From contig WHUX01000361.1 of assembly GCA_015179025.1 (NCBI GenBank), positions 1 to 37,805 on the forward strand: a stretch of 37,805 nt of DNA, given 5' to 3'. The position numbers and the translations under genes were made by a program. Origin of the DNA: Terfezia claveryi. Lineage: Eukaryota > Ascomycota > Pezizomycetes > Pezizales > Pezizaceae. Of this stretch, positions 9,930-19,935 are shown piece after piece. Within the stretch, counting starts at the first letter, position 1; each line of letters starts with the position of its first letter. Under the pieces are notes generated by a model. That model searched no databases. It saw only the letters and a program-made list of their open reading frames with translations, and was not told the origin of the DNA.

Positions 9930-10644
9930 TGTAATAGAGAACATTATTTTATTACTTATATAATTGATTATATACTTTTATATTTCCTATATTACTACTA
10001 TATTATGTAATTAAGTCTCTCAGTTGAAGGACTAGCCTTCTACAATCTCCTATTGCTTTATAAGTATCTATAGCATATGGAATTTACTATGGGAAATTCT
10101 ATAGAGCTTGCTATATGAGGACACCCTTATTATAGCCATGTGACCTTTGTTTAAAGCATATAACTCATTATTATGGCCACATGACCTTCATTTAGGGCAT
10201 GTGACTTATTACTATGACTACATGACCTTTATTTAGGGTGTGTAACTCATTACTATAGCCATATGACCTCTTTTGTATAGCGCACCACCTTTTGGTATGC
10301 CACCCTTTATTGTATTTATTTCCTTAGTCATTAGATTTCTAAGGAGTTTAAATAGGCTACTAGATTCCCTCTGGAATCCAGAACAAGAAATAAGAAGCAA
10401 GCATATAGCAGCAAGTAAGCCTATATACTAATCAGATCAAGATTATATAGCTTAGATAGTACAAATCATATAAGATAGATTACACCAGTTAATTACTGTT
10501 CCCTCCGGGAACATTCCACATAGTAATCTCCCTACTCTTCTGAGGTCTTACCTTAGTAGAACCGAAATATATAAACGTTTGTGCCTACGGATATAGATTA
10601 TATAAATAGTACTAAATAAATACTATCTAGTACTATTCATTACA
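9930..10644 (+). repeat. LTR, family 1, RIP-mutated copy (715 bp)
   Basis: It begins TGTAATAGAGAACATT and ends ATTCATTACA, preceded by a G-rich run (ATGGGGCAG) that fits a polypurine tract. It aligns in inverted orientation with 1964-2640. Where the left copy has CG or CA, this one often has TA, and its TATA box has become TTTAAATAG. It has four units of the 41-bp motif. It is the 3' LTR of the gag-integrase relic; no 5' partner was found upstream. Confidence 0.85.
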
Positions 10645-11453
10645 TGAGTTTGATATTGATATAGTTTTTCTAGGCCTTAAGGCAGGCCCATTCTCCATTG
10701 AATTTGAGTTGGATGGGGAGGTTTTAGGTTTTGGTAAGTATGACAATCTTAGATGCCTATGCAGTTGTGGTAGTAAGGGCATAGTTGAGGTTACGAATAG
10801 TTATTCAATTATCTGCAAGATCCTTTTAAAGAATGAAGATTTCGTTTTCAATTTCTTTCAGCTTTCATTTAGTATTTTGGAGCTCTGCTCTTTGTTTTTC
10901 GCTAATCTTATAGGTAGTGGTAAAGATATCAATAGCTATTAGGCAGAATTCTAACAGCTGGGCTAGGTCTACTAGTAAGGGTATCAGAGTTTCCCTCTAT
11001 ATTTAGAACCTATTGGAGGGTAACAGGATTAGTTCAGACATTGTACCAGTAGGTTAGAGTAATCTAATATAATATAATGATGGCTGTGGGGACAAGGTGA
11101 CTAAGGGATGTACCTAGGCTGTGGGCAAGAAGATTACACATATAGAAATACTATATCTATAATTGGAGATGGTCTAGATAGGGTAATGGCAAAAGGTAAG
11201 AGGCAAGGGCAAGAGGTAAGAAGTAAGGGTAAGAGGCAAGAGGCAAGGACAAAAGACATATAAAAGTGGTTGCTGCATATATTAAAGGGAGGCAGTTGTG
11301 CTGCCAAGCTGTTCATAAGACAAGGAAGTACACAAAAGAGGTACATAAGCACTGGAAGAGGCAAGGTCCTATATTGAATATATAAAATATTGTATAAGGA
11401 TCTAATTATAGTATGAGAAACAGGAGCTATATATACATAATTCTGTCAGAAAA
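10645..11453. other. region after the LTR, no certain gene
   Basis: The first 300 bases (about 10647-10942, + strand) stay open without an ATG at the start and read EFDIDIVFLGLKAGPFS followed by a Cys-containing stretch (LRCLCSCGSKG). They look less mutated than the LTR and could be a fragment of an older gene, but no family is recognised. From 11184 to 11252 there is a purine-rich array of AGGCAAG/AGGTAAG units. The rest is AT-rich without coding signal. Confidence 0.35.
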
Positions 11454-11691
11454 ATGAAAGAAATAAGCTTTCCTAAGATCCCTATCTTGGAAGCCAAGCA
11501 AGGTAATAATAACCCATTACTTGTGATTGTAAATGATAACAAAGACAACAATAGCAATAACCTATCACCTATATTACAAGTAATACTAAGAGCAGTAATA
11601 ATAATAACTCATTACCTATGATTGCAAGTAATAACAAAGACAATAATAATAATAACCTATTACCTGTATCACAGATGATAACAAGGACAAC
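11454..11691 (+). pseudogene. decayed frame with four 16-residue (48-bp) repeats
   Basis: An ATG at 11454 opens MKEISFPKIPILEAKQG, then runs into a tandem array of 48, 47, 48 and about 38 bp (units at 11508, 11556, 11603, 11651). Read in frame the unit is NNPLLVIVNDNKDNNS and variants such as NNSLPMIASNNKDNNN. Unit 2 lacks one base, which shifts the frame; correcting for it keeps the coding pattern. The array stops exactly where the MITE copy at 11692 begins, so the original frame may have been interrupted by that insertion. The parent gene is unknown. Confidence 0.4.
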
Positions 11692-11935
11692 TAAGTATAT
11701 GGTTATGACAATTAGAATACCATGTGATATCTCTAAGAAATAGAGTTATCTATAGTATTTTTTATATCTTTTGTATTTTGTAAGTATCTCTTAAGTATCT
11801 TCTATATATCTCTCAGTATTTTCTAGTATCTCTTAGAGATACTAATAGACATTCTACTAATTATAGAGATATACTTTATCTTTAGTACTATTACTATCTC
11901 TAAAGATACTAGACACAAACTATTTTCTTTTCTGA
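11692..11935 (+). mobile_element. MITE-like element, copy A (244 bp, AT-decayed)
   Basis: It aligns with copies at 30370, 31534 (inverted) and 37575 across its length. It ends CTATTTTCTTTTCTGA followed by TA. The GTCTC/GAGAC motifs that fill the younger copies are mostly changed to ATCTC or TATCT here, consistent with C-to-T decay. Its left end is poorly preserved but alignment gives the same 244-bp length. No coding capacity. Confidence 0.65.
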
Positions 11936-12012
11936 TACTAGAAATACTTCATATGTTTCTCAATATAAAATAGATTATATAAGTATATCAAAAAGACAAA
12001 TATATATATAAG

Positions 12013-12575
12013 ATGTCAAGTACTATAAATAAACTTGCTATACTATATTTGAGTGAGCCTACAAATTACCATAGAATTAAGAAACTTACTAAAACAATTA
12101 GTAATATTAATAATAATATAACTTATGCTGATAATGAAGATATTCTAATAAATATAAAATATGAATAAGAAGGTACAGAAACCTTATATCCAAAAATAAT
12201 AATGAATTAATAATTCAAATAAAGAAATAGTAATAGAGAAAACAATAATCTATGTCAAGTAATTCTAATGAATATGAAATATAAACAAGAAGATATAGAA
12301 ACCTTATATCCAAAGATAATTATAAATTAATAACTTAAATAAAGAAATAGTAATATAGAAATAATAACCTATGTTAAATAATTTCAATAAATATAAAATA
12401 TAAATAAAAAAGTACAAAAACTTTATATTCAAAGATAATAATAAATTAATGACTCAAATAAAGAAATAGCAATATAGAAACAATGACCTATACCAATTAA
12501 TTGTAATAAATATAAAATATAAACAAGAATGAAATAATGACCTATATTAATAAACTCTAATAATTATAGATATAG
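12013..12575 (+). pseudogene. decayed gene with 40-residue tandem repeats
   Basis: An ATG at 12013 opens MSSTINKLAILYLSEPTNYH and stays open for 51 codons to a TAA at 12166. Just before and beyond it lie tandem units starting at 12143, 12263, 12382 and 12501 (120, 119 and 119 bp, then a partial). A 120-bp unit is exactly 40 codons, and the first two units read in the same frame with a shared core KYxQExxETLYPKII and RNSN. Internal stops are TAA at positions where Gln is likely. The later 119-bp units have lost a base. The pattern suggests a true repeat protein gene killed by RIP-like change and small deletions. Function unknown; simple AT-rich satellite DNA is the alternative. Confidence 0.45.
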
Positions 12576-13164
12576 CAAAAGACAACAAATACAATATAGT
12601 ATAATAATTATATTTGTTATTCTTCCACTTGTTATTAATACAAAAAAGAATACATTGATATTCTTTATATAGAATAAGAAGACTACTAAGGATAAGGGGG
12701 GTTAATAGTACCACCTTATGAGGAAGGTTAGACTCAGAGTGACGTCTTTAGGCTTAGGCCTCTCCTTCTCTCAGATCCTTAGAGGAATGAATATGGGTAA
12801 CACATTCCATTAACATTTGCCTAGCTCAGATTGAAATTACGCTAGCTATTAACTCGAGTCTCTACGGTATTCGGGCCGCTGAATGGTGAGGCTGCATGTC
12901 TTAGACAGTGGACACTACACGGTGTTGCATTTGCGTTGCATCGAAAAATTGCTTATTCAACGCACTTTGCACATCATTCTTAGCTACAGACTGGTAAGTA
13001 TATATGAGGAAATAACTTTCCCTTACATTTTTTATGTAATGCAAGCGTCTACAGCTAAGTATGTACAGCCTGGTTATGACTTCTATGCCAAGAATAGCAA
13101 CCAGCGGTTTGTCTACTATAACATGCAGGTTGGAATAATTTTCTCCAATGGAGTTGCCTTTGCC
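12576..13164. other. boundary between AT-rich block and gene island; pop8 upstream region
   Basis: AT-rich sequence gives way to balanced composition near 12.7-12.9 kb. A GTAAGT donor at 12994 and a CTACAG acceptor ending at 13055 could bound a 62-bp intron in the 5' UTR of the next gene, but this is unproven. An open frame reaches back to 12883 in frame with pop8, though it has no conserved look. Confidence 0.4.
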
Positions 13165-14098
13165 ATGTCCTCCACAGCAGCAGCAATACCTACCCGAGCA
13201 GCATCAGCGTCACAGGGAAAGGCAGTAGCTGCAGTGCGAATACCAGATCCATCACCGGGACAGGGTAAACAGCGGGAGAAGAAGCGGCGGAGGAAAAGAC
13301 TGTTGCAGCGGAAAAAGCTTGCCAAGGACGAGGAGATTGGGAGGGACAAGGAGACAGTTCAGCAGGAAGCAGATGGAGCTGGGGATGATGGTGGGGATAG
13401 AGATGAAGAAATGCTGGAAGATGGGCGTGTGGATGAGGATGATGAAAAATATGGGGCCCAGAGTGAGAGTGAGGGTGAGAGTCACGAAAACAGGAATCAG
13501 GGAAACACTAAAACAAAGGATGTCAAAGAGAATCTTACTCTAAAGAAAGGGAAAAAGATCAAGAGGAAGGAAGTTGAACGTGGGGAATTAGTGAGGATCA
13601 CCGCGAGGGAAAATAGTGAAGGCGGTGGTGGCTGTGGAGTTTGGTATTATCATTTAAAAATGTAACGAAAACTATTTCCCTCTCACCCCTCTCCCCCAAA
13701 TTCTGTTTCATGGTATATTGGAATTTAACCTACTCGTCCATAGGATAACACACCCATCCCCGCCTCCTTCCCAATCGGCCCCTCCAGACCTCCTGACCTG
13801 GCGGACATTCCTCACATCCTCACTCACTCGACTATTCGGAATCCAAGGAGCCTCTTGTCTCGTCGATATACTAAAACTCGAGAACTGGGATTGCTGGGTT
13901 AAAGTCGTGGGATCGGATGGGAATTTTGGAGCAGGGATCAGTAGCGGTGGTTTTGGAGTTGCTGTGGGGGGATATGTTTGTGCCCTAGCAGGGGATGAGG
14001 CGGGGAGTGGAAGGGGGGTTAGTGTTAGGGTTGTTAAGGGGGGACGATGGTTAGTTGGGGTGGCGGGGGGTGGGCAAAGCGATTTATGGGTAGCTTGA
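13165..14098 (+). CDS. pop8: RNase P/MRP subunit Pop8-like protein
   Basis: Predicted nuclear subunit of RNase P and RNase MRP, which process tRNA and rRNA precursors. Start ATG 13165 lies in GCCATGTCC and gives MSSTAAAIPTRAAS. One intron, 13662-13743 (donor GTAACG, acceptor CATAG, 82 bp), joins exon 1 (497 nt) to exon 2 (355 nt) for 283 residues. The C-terminal half carries the family pattern: WYYHLKMITHP just across the intron, then LLTWRTFLTSSLTRLFGIQG and VDILKLENWDCWVKV, matching fungal Pop8 proteins, which have a W-Y-HL strand, a TxRTxLTxAL helix and a VDILK-x-W-RV strand. The first 150 residues or so are low complexity, with a basic patch (KKRRRKRLLQRKK) and an acidic patch, an extension not typical of the short yeast Pop8. 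An in-frame upstream start at 12883 is possible but unlikely. Confidence 0.75.
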
Positions 14099-14484
14099 GT
14101 GATCAAGGGGTCCTATGTTGGATTTGAGCTGGCGAATCATTTGAATCTGGTCGTTTACCTGTATAATTCTGGGCTTACATCAACAGCATGTAACCATTCA
14201 GGAATACCGTGTCATGGTTGGCACATGGAACCGGCTGGACCTGGATGGATATCCGCGTACCAAACAGGACGCCACGTGTATTCTTCAGGAGAGGGACGAC
14301 TGTACTTATATATCAAAGGGACAGGAATATGTAAAGCCGAACGCATTATATAAGTCTGAGAACAAGGCAGTAATAACACACGCCACAGAAAGCCTCAACA
14401 AACAAAGGTCCCCAAGACTGTCAATATCAACATGCTAAACGGCTCACATAAGCTGAGGCCGCCTCTCAAGTTCTATCATCCAAC
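14099..14484. other. convergent intergenic region between pop8 and the ArfGAP gene
   Basis: Holds the 3' ends of two convergent genes. Two short overlapping frames are present but show no conserved features. Confidence 0.5.
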
Positions 14485-15880
14485 CTACCAGTCATCCCAC
14501 CCGTCATCCTCCTTCCTCGCTACCTTCTTCATACTGCCAGATGTACCAGACCCACCAGAAGCAGCTGTGCTCCCCGTTCCTGTCGAGCTGTTACTTTTTT
14601 TCATCGCACTTGTACCCAATGCACCAGCCTTAGGCTCTCGGTCGTAAAATCTTCCATCACTATCTGCATCATCATCATCATCATCTGCCACCCCAAAGTT
14701 ATCCCAGAACCCCCTTCTATCAGCATCGGGTCCACCTTGCCAGCCCCCCGTAGTTCCACCTTGATTTACTGGCCGGTACCCGGGCTGGCCAGAATTGTCC
14801 ACGTACCGCCGTGCAGACTCGACTCCATACTGTGCTGTCTCACTGACTTTTTGTCCTAGTGTCGCGGCATTCTCTACCGCTTTCTTTGCGACCTCGGATT
14901 CGACGATCTTTTGCGCTGTGGGTTGGATGAATTGTTCATTTGCGGTTTTAGCTGCGCGAGTGACGGTGGACGCAAACCCCCAAAAACCGCGGGTAATGGT
15001 TGCAGTGACTTCCTCAAGGGGGTTGTCATTGGCAGGACCAGATGGCTCGATCGGGGTGGAGCCGAAGCCCCCGTATTTGCCCCCTTGGTTCGGTGCAAGG
15101 TGGTTAGGACGATTCGCGTTTGCAGAGCCGAGCCGGGAAAAGTACTCTTCGTTCTTCGCTTTTTGGTCGCCACTCAGTCCAGACTTTTGTGGCGCCACAG
15201 GAGGCGCAGATTGGGATCCATTGCTGCCAATGCCGGTGGTAACTACTCGCTTGGGGGCTGTGGATGTAGGGGCTTTACGGGGCGTAGGGCCCCATTCCCG
15301 CTCCTCAATCTCCGCAGTAAGCTTCTCCTTGTAGTCTTCCGCGAATGGAGCACCGTATCGCTCAGCTATGGACATAGCGGGATCGAATTCTGGGGCGGCG
15401 GCGAAGAAGGCTTTGCAGGCCTTGTTTCCACCCTTCTCCATGCGTAGAACCTCCTCCTGTTTGAATTGGTCCATGGTGATTGATCGGACGAAGGAGATAT
15501 GCACACCGAGGCCTCGGTGGATGCCGGCGCAGGTGAGGCATATGAAGATCTGGATGGTGAGTGTCAGCAGGCCGAATGTGCAGATGGGCATACGTGTTTG
15601 GCTGTAGGACTTACTCCAAACTTTGGGCTCGCCTAGATAAAGGGCAAAGGTTAGTTGAGGGCACCGGGGTGAGGAAGAGTGGGGAGGGTAAACTGGTCCA
15701 GACGCACCCATTGAGGCGCCGGGGCCCCACAGTCGCAGCAAGTATTGTTTCCGTCCTTCTTCCCGAGTTCCAGTAGCTGCCCACCGTGAGACAAATCAGC
15801 CCCCCGACTCCGCCTGAGCTCCCCAGGCGACGCACCTTTCTCCTCGTCTCCGGATCAACCTCCCACTGCTTGTTTGACAT
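14485..15880 (-). CDS. gcs1: ADP-ribosylation factor GTPase-activating protein, Gcs1/ArfGAP1 type
   Basis: It stimulates GTP hydrolysis on Arf GTPases in COPI and post-Golgi vesicle traffic. Four exons are supported by frame and splice sites: 15880-15836, 15776-15708, 15632-15615 (18 nt) and 15549-14485, with introns of 59, 75 and 65 bp, all phase 0. The product is 398 residues. It starts MSNKQWEVDPETRRK and has the ArfGAP zinc finger C28-X2-C31-X16-C48-X2-C51, followed by AGIHRGLGVHISFVRSITMD with the arginine finger at about R56. After the ArfGAP domain come the GGN motif, ERYGAPFAEDYKEKL, a linker rich in Pro/Ser/Gly, a helical segment (about residues 215-290, AKKAVENAATLGQKVS) that resembles the amphipathic membrane-sensing region, an acidic run encoded by a CAT-strand microsatellite (about 14665-14690), and the C-terminal DDGWDDW typical of Gcs1 proteins. 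It converges with pop8. Confidence 0.93.
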
Positions 15881-16963
15881 GCTGCAATGTGTTCTTTGAG
15901 CCCCCTCGGATATGCGCGATATTTGGCTTCGTTTTGCGGGAAACAAGTCGCCCAGGAGCGAGGCTGGGGAAAAGGAGTACAGTAAATACCGCCGCCTGGG
16001 TGCCAGTCTCGTGCCCAATGATCTGGGATTAAAGCAGTGGAAGGTCTGACTTTGCATAGGGGCGTTAATATTCAACATGCATGTGCATGGAACACCTGCA
16101 TTCTCGCTTGGATGCATTGCCGCCCCTTGCAAAACAGTATCAACGTTCTCCTATGCATAATGCATAATGCACAACGGCATACGGAAACCCAAGTCCTAAT
16201 AGGGGCCCGTTTGGTCAATCGCCCACCGGCTCTGGCCCGTTTATTTGCCAGATGGATGTACAGTATGTGCAGAACGTATATACACAGGTACGCTGTACGG
16301 ATCAGATTCCAGATCCACTCATGTACTCTGCACCACGTGCACAGGCAACGGTAGCAGTTTGAGATTGAGCCTGGCGTTGACGTTGTGTCTCTTTCAGCAG
16401 GAGAGCTGTTATTATCCAATTGGACTCTTGAGGCTGCATATACCAAATATCGCCGCAGTCTCCGAACGAAGACACGACGTGAAACCCCTCGGTTGGCTGG
16501 GAGCTCCCCTCAGCGGCCTTAGCAGATTTGTGCAGACCCTCCTAGATGGTCAAAGGGAATGAAGCTGGATTTTTAAAAACGGTGCAGTTTGCATGGGAGA
16601 TGTATATCTGTATACATATCTAGACCGTCCCCCTGCGGCTGTCCCTGGAAGCTTGCAGCTTTGTCTACAATCTATCGACCCCCGCTCCTTATACCTGGAA
16701 TACTACTACGAAACAAGCACCAGCTGTCCTGTTGCTGAAACACAGCTGCGGATAGGTCGAAGCTGGGCTTATCAACACGCTCGTTCTCGCCGCCTTCAAT
16801 ATATAACCCTGCTCTTCAGACCATTCCCGCGCATACTTGTCGCAGATCCAGCATCAGAACCTTATTTCACCAGAACCTTTGGCGATCATTCGCTCAAAAC
16901 GGGAATAGCTGGTTATTTTAAGGCAATGGTAATTGTAAGTTGTTTCGATAACACCCAAGAATA
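15881..16963. other. divergent promoter region between the ArfGAP gene and the Cys-rich protein gene
   Basis: About 1.1 kb. Several frames of 100-125 codons on both strands overlap each other and show no domain or codon pattern; I take it as regulatory and 5' UTR sequence for the two divergent genes. Confidence 0.5.
16800..16806 (+). promoter_or_regulatory. TATA box upstream of the Cys-rich protein gene
   Basis: TATATAA sits 158 bp before the ATG at 16964, a plausible distance for a fungal promoter with a short 5' UTR. No other core element could be confirmed. Confidence 0.35.
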
Positions 16964-17575
16964 ATGCGCAAATCAACAACCTCAGTCACTGCACTCTCCC
17001 TTCTCTTCTTCCTTGTTTCTTTTGCCAGCACGACGACACCTGGCAATCCAAAAGGCGACTATCTCTCCACTATGCCTCTTGCGGCGACCCTTCAACCCAA
17101 GCTTACTACATGCCCCACCGACTCTACCACCTGCCTAGAAACAGATAATAGCACCATCTGTTGCCCTACCGCTACTACATGCGTGAAGAAGCAGGACATC
17201 AACGGAATCGCTGGGTGGGGATGCTGCAACGCTGCACCTATGGGAGCGACATGCCCATTGCTATTGTCAAACGAAAAGTGTGCTGTGCAAGGGTGGGTCG
17301 TATGCGGAGGCGTAGACGGGAAGTTGAAGAGTGCGACGTGCTGTGAAAAGGTGGGGATGTGTAGGGAAATTGGGAGGGGCAGGTGGGATTGCGCTGCGGA
17401 AAGCGATGTAGAGGTACTGGGCAATGCAACACGGACACTAGGGCAAACGACTGAGACGAGTATCGTTCCGGCAGCAATGGAGACAACAGGGGGTGCAGGA
17501 GTGACTTGTGGTGGGGCAGAAATCCTGGGATTGGGTGTGGGGATGGCTGCTATTGCTGGATTGTGGATGATTTAA
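16964..17575 (+). CDS. small secreted cysteine-rich protein, probable GPI anchor
   Basis: Intronless, 203 residues. Residues 1-22 or so are a signal peptide (MRKSTTSVTALSLLFFLVSF, then AST). The mature part holds 14 cysteines including three CC pairs (STICCPT, GWGCCNAA, SATCCEK), an even number that fits disulfide pairing in a small extracellular domain. It is followed by a Thr-rich stalk and a C-terminal hydrophobic tail (GLGVGMAAIAGLWMI) after Gly/Ala residues, the layout of a GPI-attachment signal. One further Cys lies just before the tail. N-glycosylation sequons are seen (NSTI, NATR). It probably acts at the plasma membrane or cell wall. The family is not recognised; proteins with this layout are common in filamentous fungi. 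Confidence 0.75.
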   Translation: MRKSTTSVTALSLLFFLVSFASTTTPGNPKGDYLSTMPLAATLQPKLTTCPTDSTTCLETDNSTICCPTATTCVKKQDINGIAGWGCCNAAPMGATCPLLLSNEKCAVQGWVVCGGVDGKLKSATCCEKVGMCREIGRGRWDCAAESDVEVLGNATRTLGQTTETSIVPAAMETTGGAGVTCGGAEILGLGVGMAAIAGLWMI

Positions 17576-18668
17576 GGATATCTCAAACCAATTCAGAGAA
17601 ACTTTCACTGCACACTGTCTATATATTTGCTTAGATGGTTATGGGATCGGATATTGGCCAAGACTAATGAGTGAAATGTGGGTGGCTAATGAAATATTGT
17701 TTGGAAGTTTGCTTGCTTGTTGTAACTTTTCTGGTTTATGTTGAATACGTTTTTCTTTTTTCTAGTTTGTTTATACCTCTCTCTCTTTCTTGTCGAATTC
17801 CTATGGGGAGGGCAAGATATATTGAACTTGGAGACCTCTTCCGTTCTTTAGGTTATTTGGCGTTATGGGTTATTTCTGTATGGATTCTTATTATTCTGTC
17901 CGCTAAAAATGTGGTCTGATCCTTTCACAATGGAATATACCTTTTCAAAGCACAGAATCAATCTTGATTAATCTTGTTCTATCTATATGTATATACCTTT
18001 TTTGTCGTATTAGGAGGGATTTTTTAACAAATCTCTTCTCCCATTGCGCGCATGATTCTGGGCTTTATTTCCTTGGCCTAAATGATATTATATATCTATG
18101 ACGGAGCAGAGTGAGAGGCCGTGAAAGTATCTTCCATTTTACTTTGAAAACCCGACACTGGCAGATTTAGACTGGTATGAATATGGGGATGGGAATGTAC
18201 AGTAGGTATCTATCCATTCAACGGTAACTGAAATAGTTCTGGGGCTGCCCTTTTTTTCTTGGAAATCAAAGGGCGGGATGGCCCCTGACTTCTTATAGAA
18301 TGGACTCTGTGATAAAACAGACAGAACGGAGGCAGGGTGTTTGGAAATGTCAACTTATCAGAAACCCCCTTTTACTGCTCAACTCAACTGCTCTATCTGC
18401 TCACAGATATTGAATGTGTTGCAAAATTGCGATCTGGTTGGTGTAACCAACTACCAACAAGATTCATTTAATATACTTGGTTATAGTGTTACCTTGTTAT
18501 CTGCTCAGGTGAGCGCTCATTACCCTGAACTCTGCAGAGTAACCGAGGCAATATCATAGCCCCCACAAAAAAAAACTTAAAAAAGGCGCATACATTAATA
18601 GCAATCGTTATTTATTGAATTAGGTATAATCTATTTTACACCTCACCAAATTTAACTTCCTTCTCCTC
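17576..18668. other. convergent intergenic region
   Basis: Holds the 3' ends of the Cys-rich protein gene and the amidohydrolase gene. T-rich; no gene supported. One copy of the 13-mer TTACCCTGAACTC starts at 18520. Confidence 0.5.
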
Positions 18669-19935
18669 TCACACAACCACCCCACACCAGTCCACGCCAT
18701 ATACCCTTGCGCCATTCCCTCCCCAAATCCCCTCTCTGCTCACTTCATTTATCTTCCCTTCCTTCTCTAACTCATTCAGAACCCAATCCGTCAGCCCAGC
18801 CCACGTCCCCCAAGCATCGGCATTCCTAACGCTCGCACTCAAAATATTCTTCTTCACATCGCTCCCCTGATAATACGCGTTACACATGGGCCAATCACTT
18901 CCCCAGATGATCCTCTCAGGAGTGAATAGATCAACTGCGAGAGATACCCAGGGATATATTCGAGCTATTATATCCTCCGGAGAAGGTTCGAGAGTGAGTG
19001 GAAGGTGGGGGGCGGTGGGGAACCGGGGTGGAATGGGGTTAGAAGGCAGAAGGGCGAGCTCTGAGAAGATTCCAGAGAGTTTCATGACAGTGGTGGGGTA
19101 AGTCGAAATTTGTTGGAGGAGGGTAGAGAATGTGAGGAAGGTGGGGTGGGAGGGGAGCTCCGAAGGCGGAATGTGTAAATCTGGTTTACAAAGATGGTCT
19201 GGTGGGAATGGTGGTTAGCATGAATTTCTCGATTAGGGCGTAATACAAGGAGTATTTACTTAGTACGAACGTAGGTGCCTCATCGCCTAACCTCTCCAGC
19301 AACGCAACGAATTCCTCCAGTTGCCAGAGCCCTGTGCTCCGTGTATCCAGGCCGACTTCAAAAATCAGCCCCTTCTTTCCAATCCATTTCAACCCTTCCA
19401 CAAACTCGTCGGTGAGCATCGTCCCCCTTGGCTTATTTTGTAATAGCTGCCTAAAACCTTTCAACATACTCTTCCTCTGTTTGACCTTCCCAGTGTGCGC
19501 CTCCAGCGTTACTCCACCAATCACATTCAGCAGTTCCAAGTACCTGTCCAGCATGGCTGGGCCCAGATGAACAGGTGCCCATGGGACTATGCCTCCCACA
19601 GGTATCTGACCCGTTAATGGTGCTTCGTCAAACTGGGAAATGTGATATACATAGGAATATTCCTCCAAGACATAGGCCCATGCCTTTGATAGCTCTGTGG
19701 TGCTAGCATGCTCAGGGGGATCGGTGTACCGGCAGTCTGTCTCCAGAAACACGAAACCGCGGTGATAAGGCTTCAGTGCGGGAGGGATACATTTGGTGTA
19801 CTCCGGAACACTGTGATTGGCGTACAGTGGACTGTCAGATGTGAGCCAGTTCAGATGGGGAAAGCGCTCTTCGGTAAAGAGGTGAATGTGGGTGTCGAGG
19901 ATTGGGGGGTGGGATGAAGGCGACGAGGAGGGCAT
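18669..19935 (-). CDS. amidohydrolase 2 family metal-dependent hydrolase
   Basis: Predicted TIM-barrel hydrolase of the amidohydrolase-2 group (PF04909/COG3618 type), whose members open lactones or hydrolyse C-N or C-C bonds; the substrate cannot be told from sequence. Two exons, 19935-19260 and 19198-18669, are separated by a 61-bp intron (19259-19199, donor GTAAAT, acceptor CCACCAG, a GCTAAC branch-like site upstream). The product is 401 residues. Motifs in order: N-terminal metal ligands ILDTHIHLF, the mid-barrel Glu and His in GVTLEAHTGK, LIFEVGLDTR, then APTFVLNHLCKPDLHIP spanning the splice junction (the DHxGKP-like motif, here NHLCKP), MKLSGIFSEL, and the catalytic Asp in RIIWGSDWPMCN. 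The domain is complete. It is likely cytosolic because no signal peptide is seen. Confidence 0.88.

Noticed and set aside
14795..15447. Two long plus-strand frames of about 180 codons
   Set aside because: They are antisense shadows of the ArfGAP coding exon, whose domain content is unmistakable.
16037..16562. Frames of 105-124 codons on both strands upstream of the Cys-rich protein gene
   Set aside because: No conserved residues, mutual overlap, and position in a divergent promoter region.
17671..17919. 82-codon hydrophobic frame
   Set aside because: It starts with GTG rather than ATG, hydrophobicity follows from T-rich composition, and it lies in the 3' region of the preceding gene.
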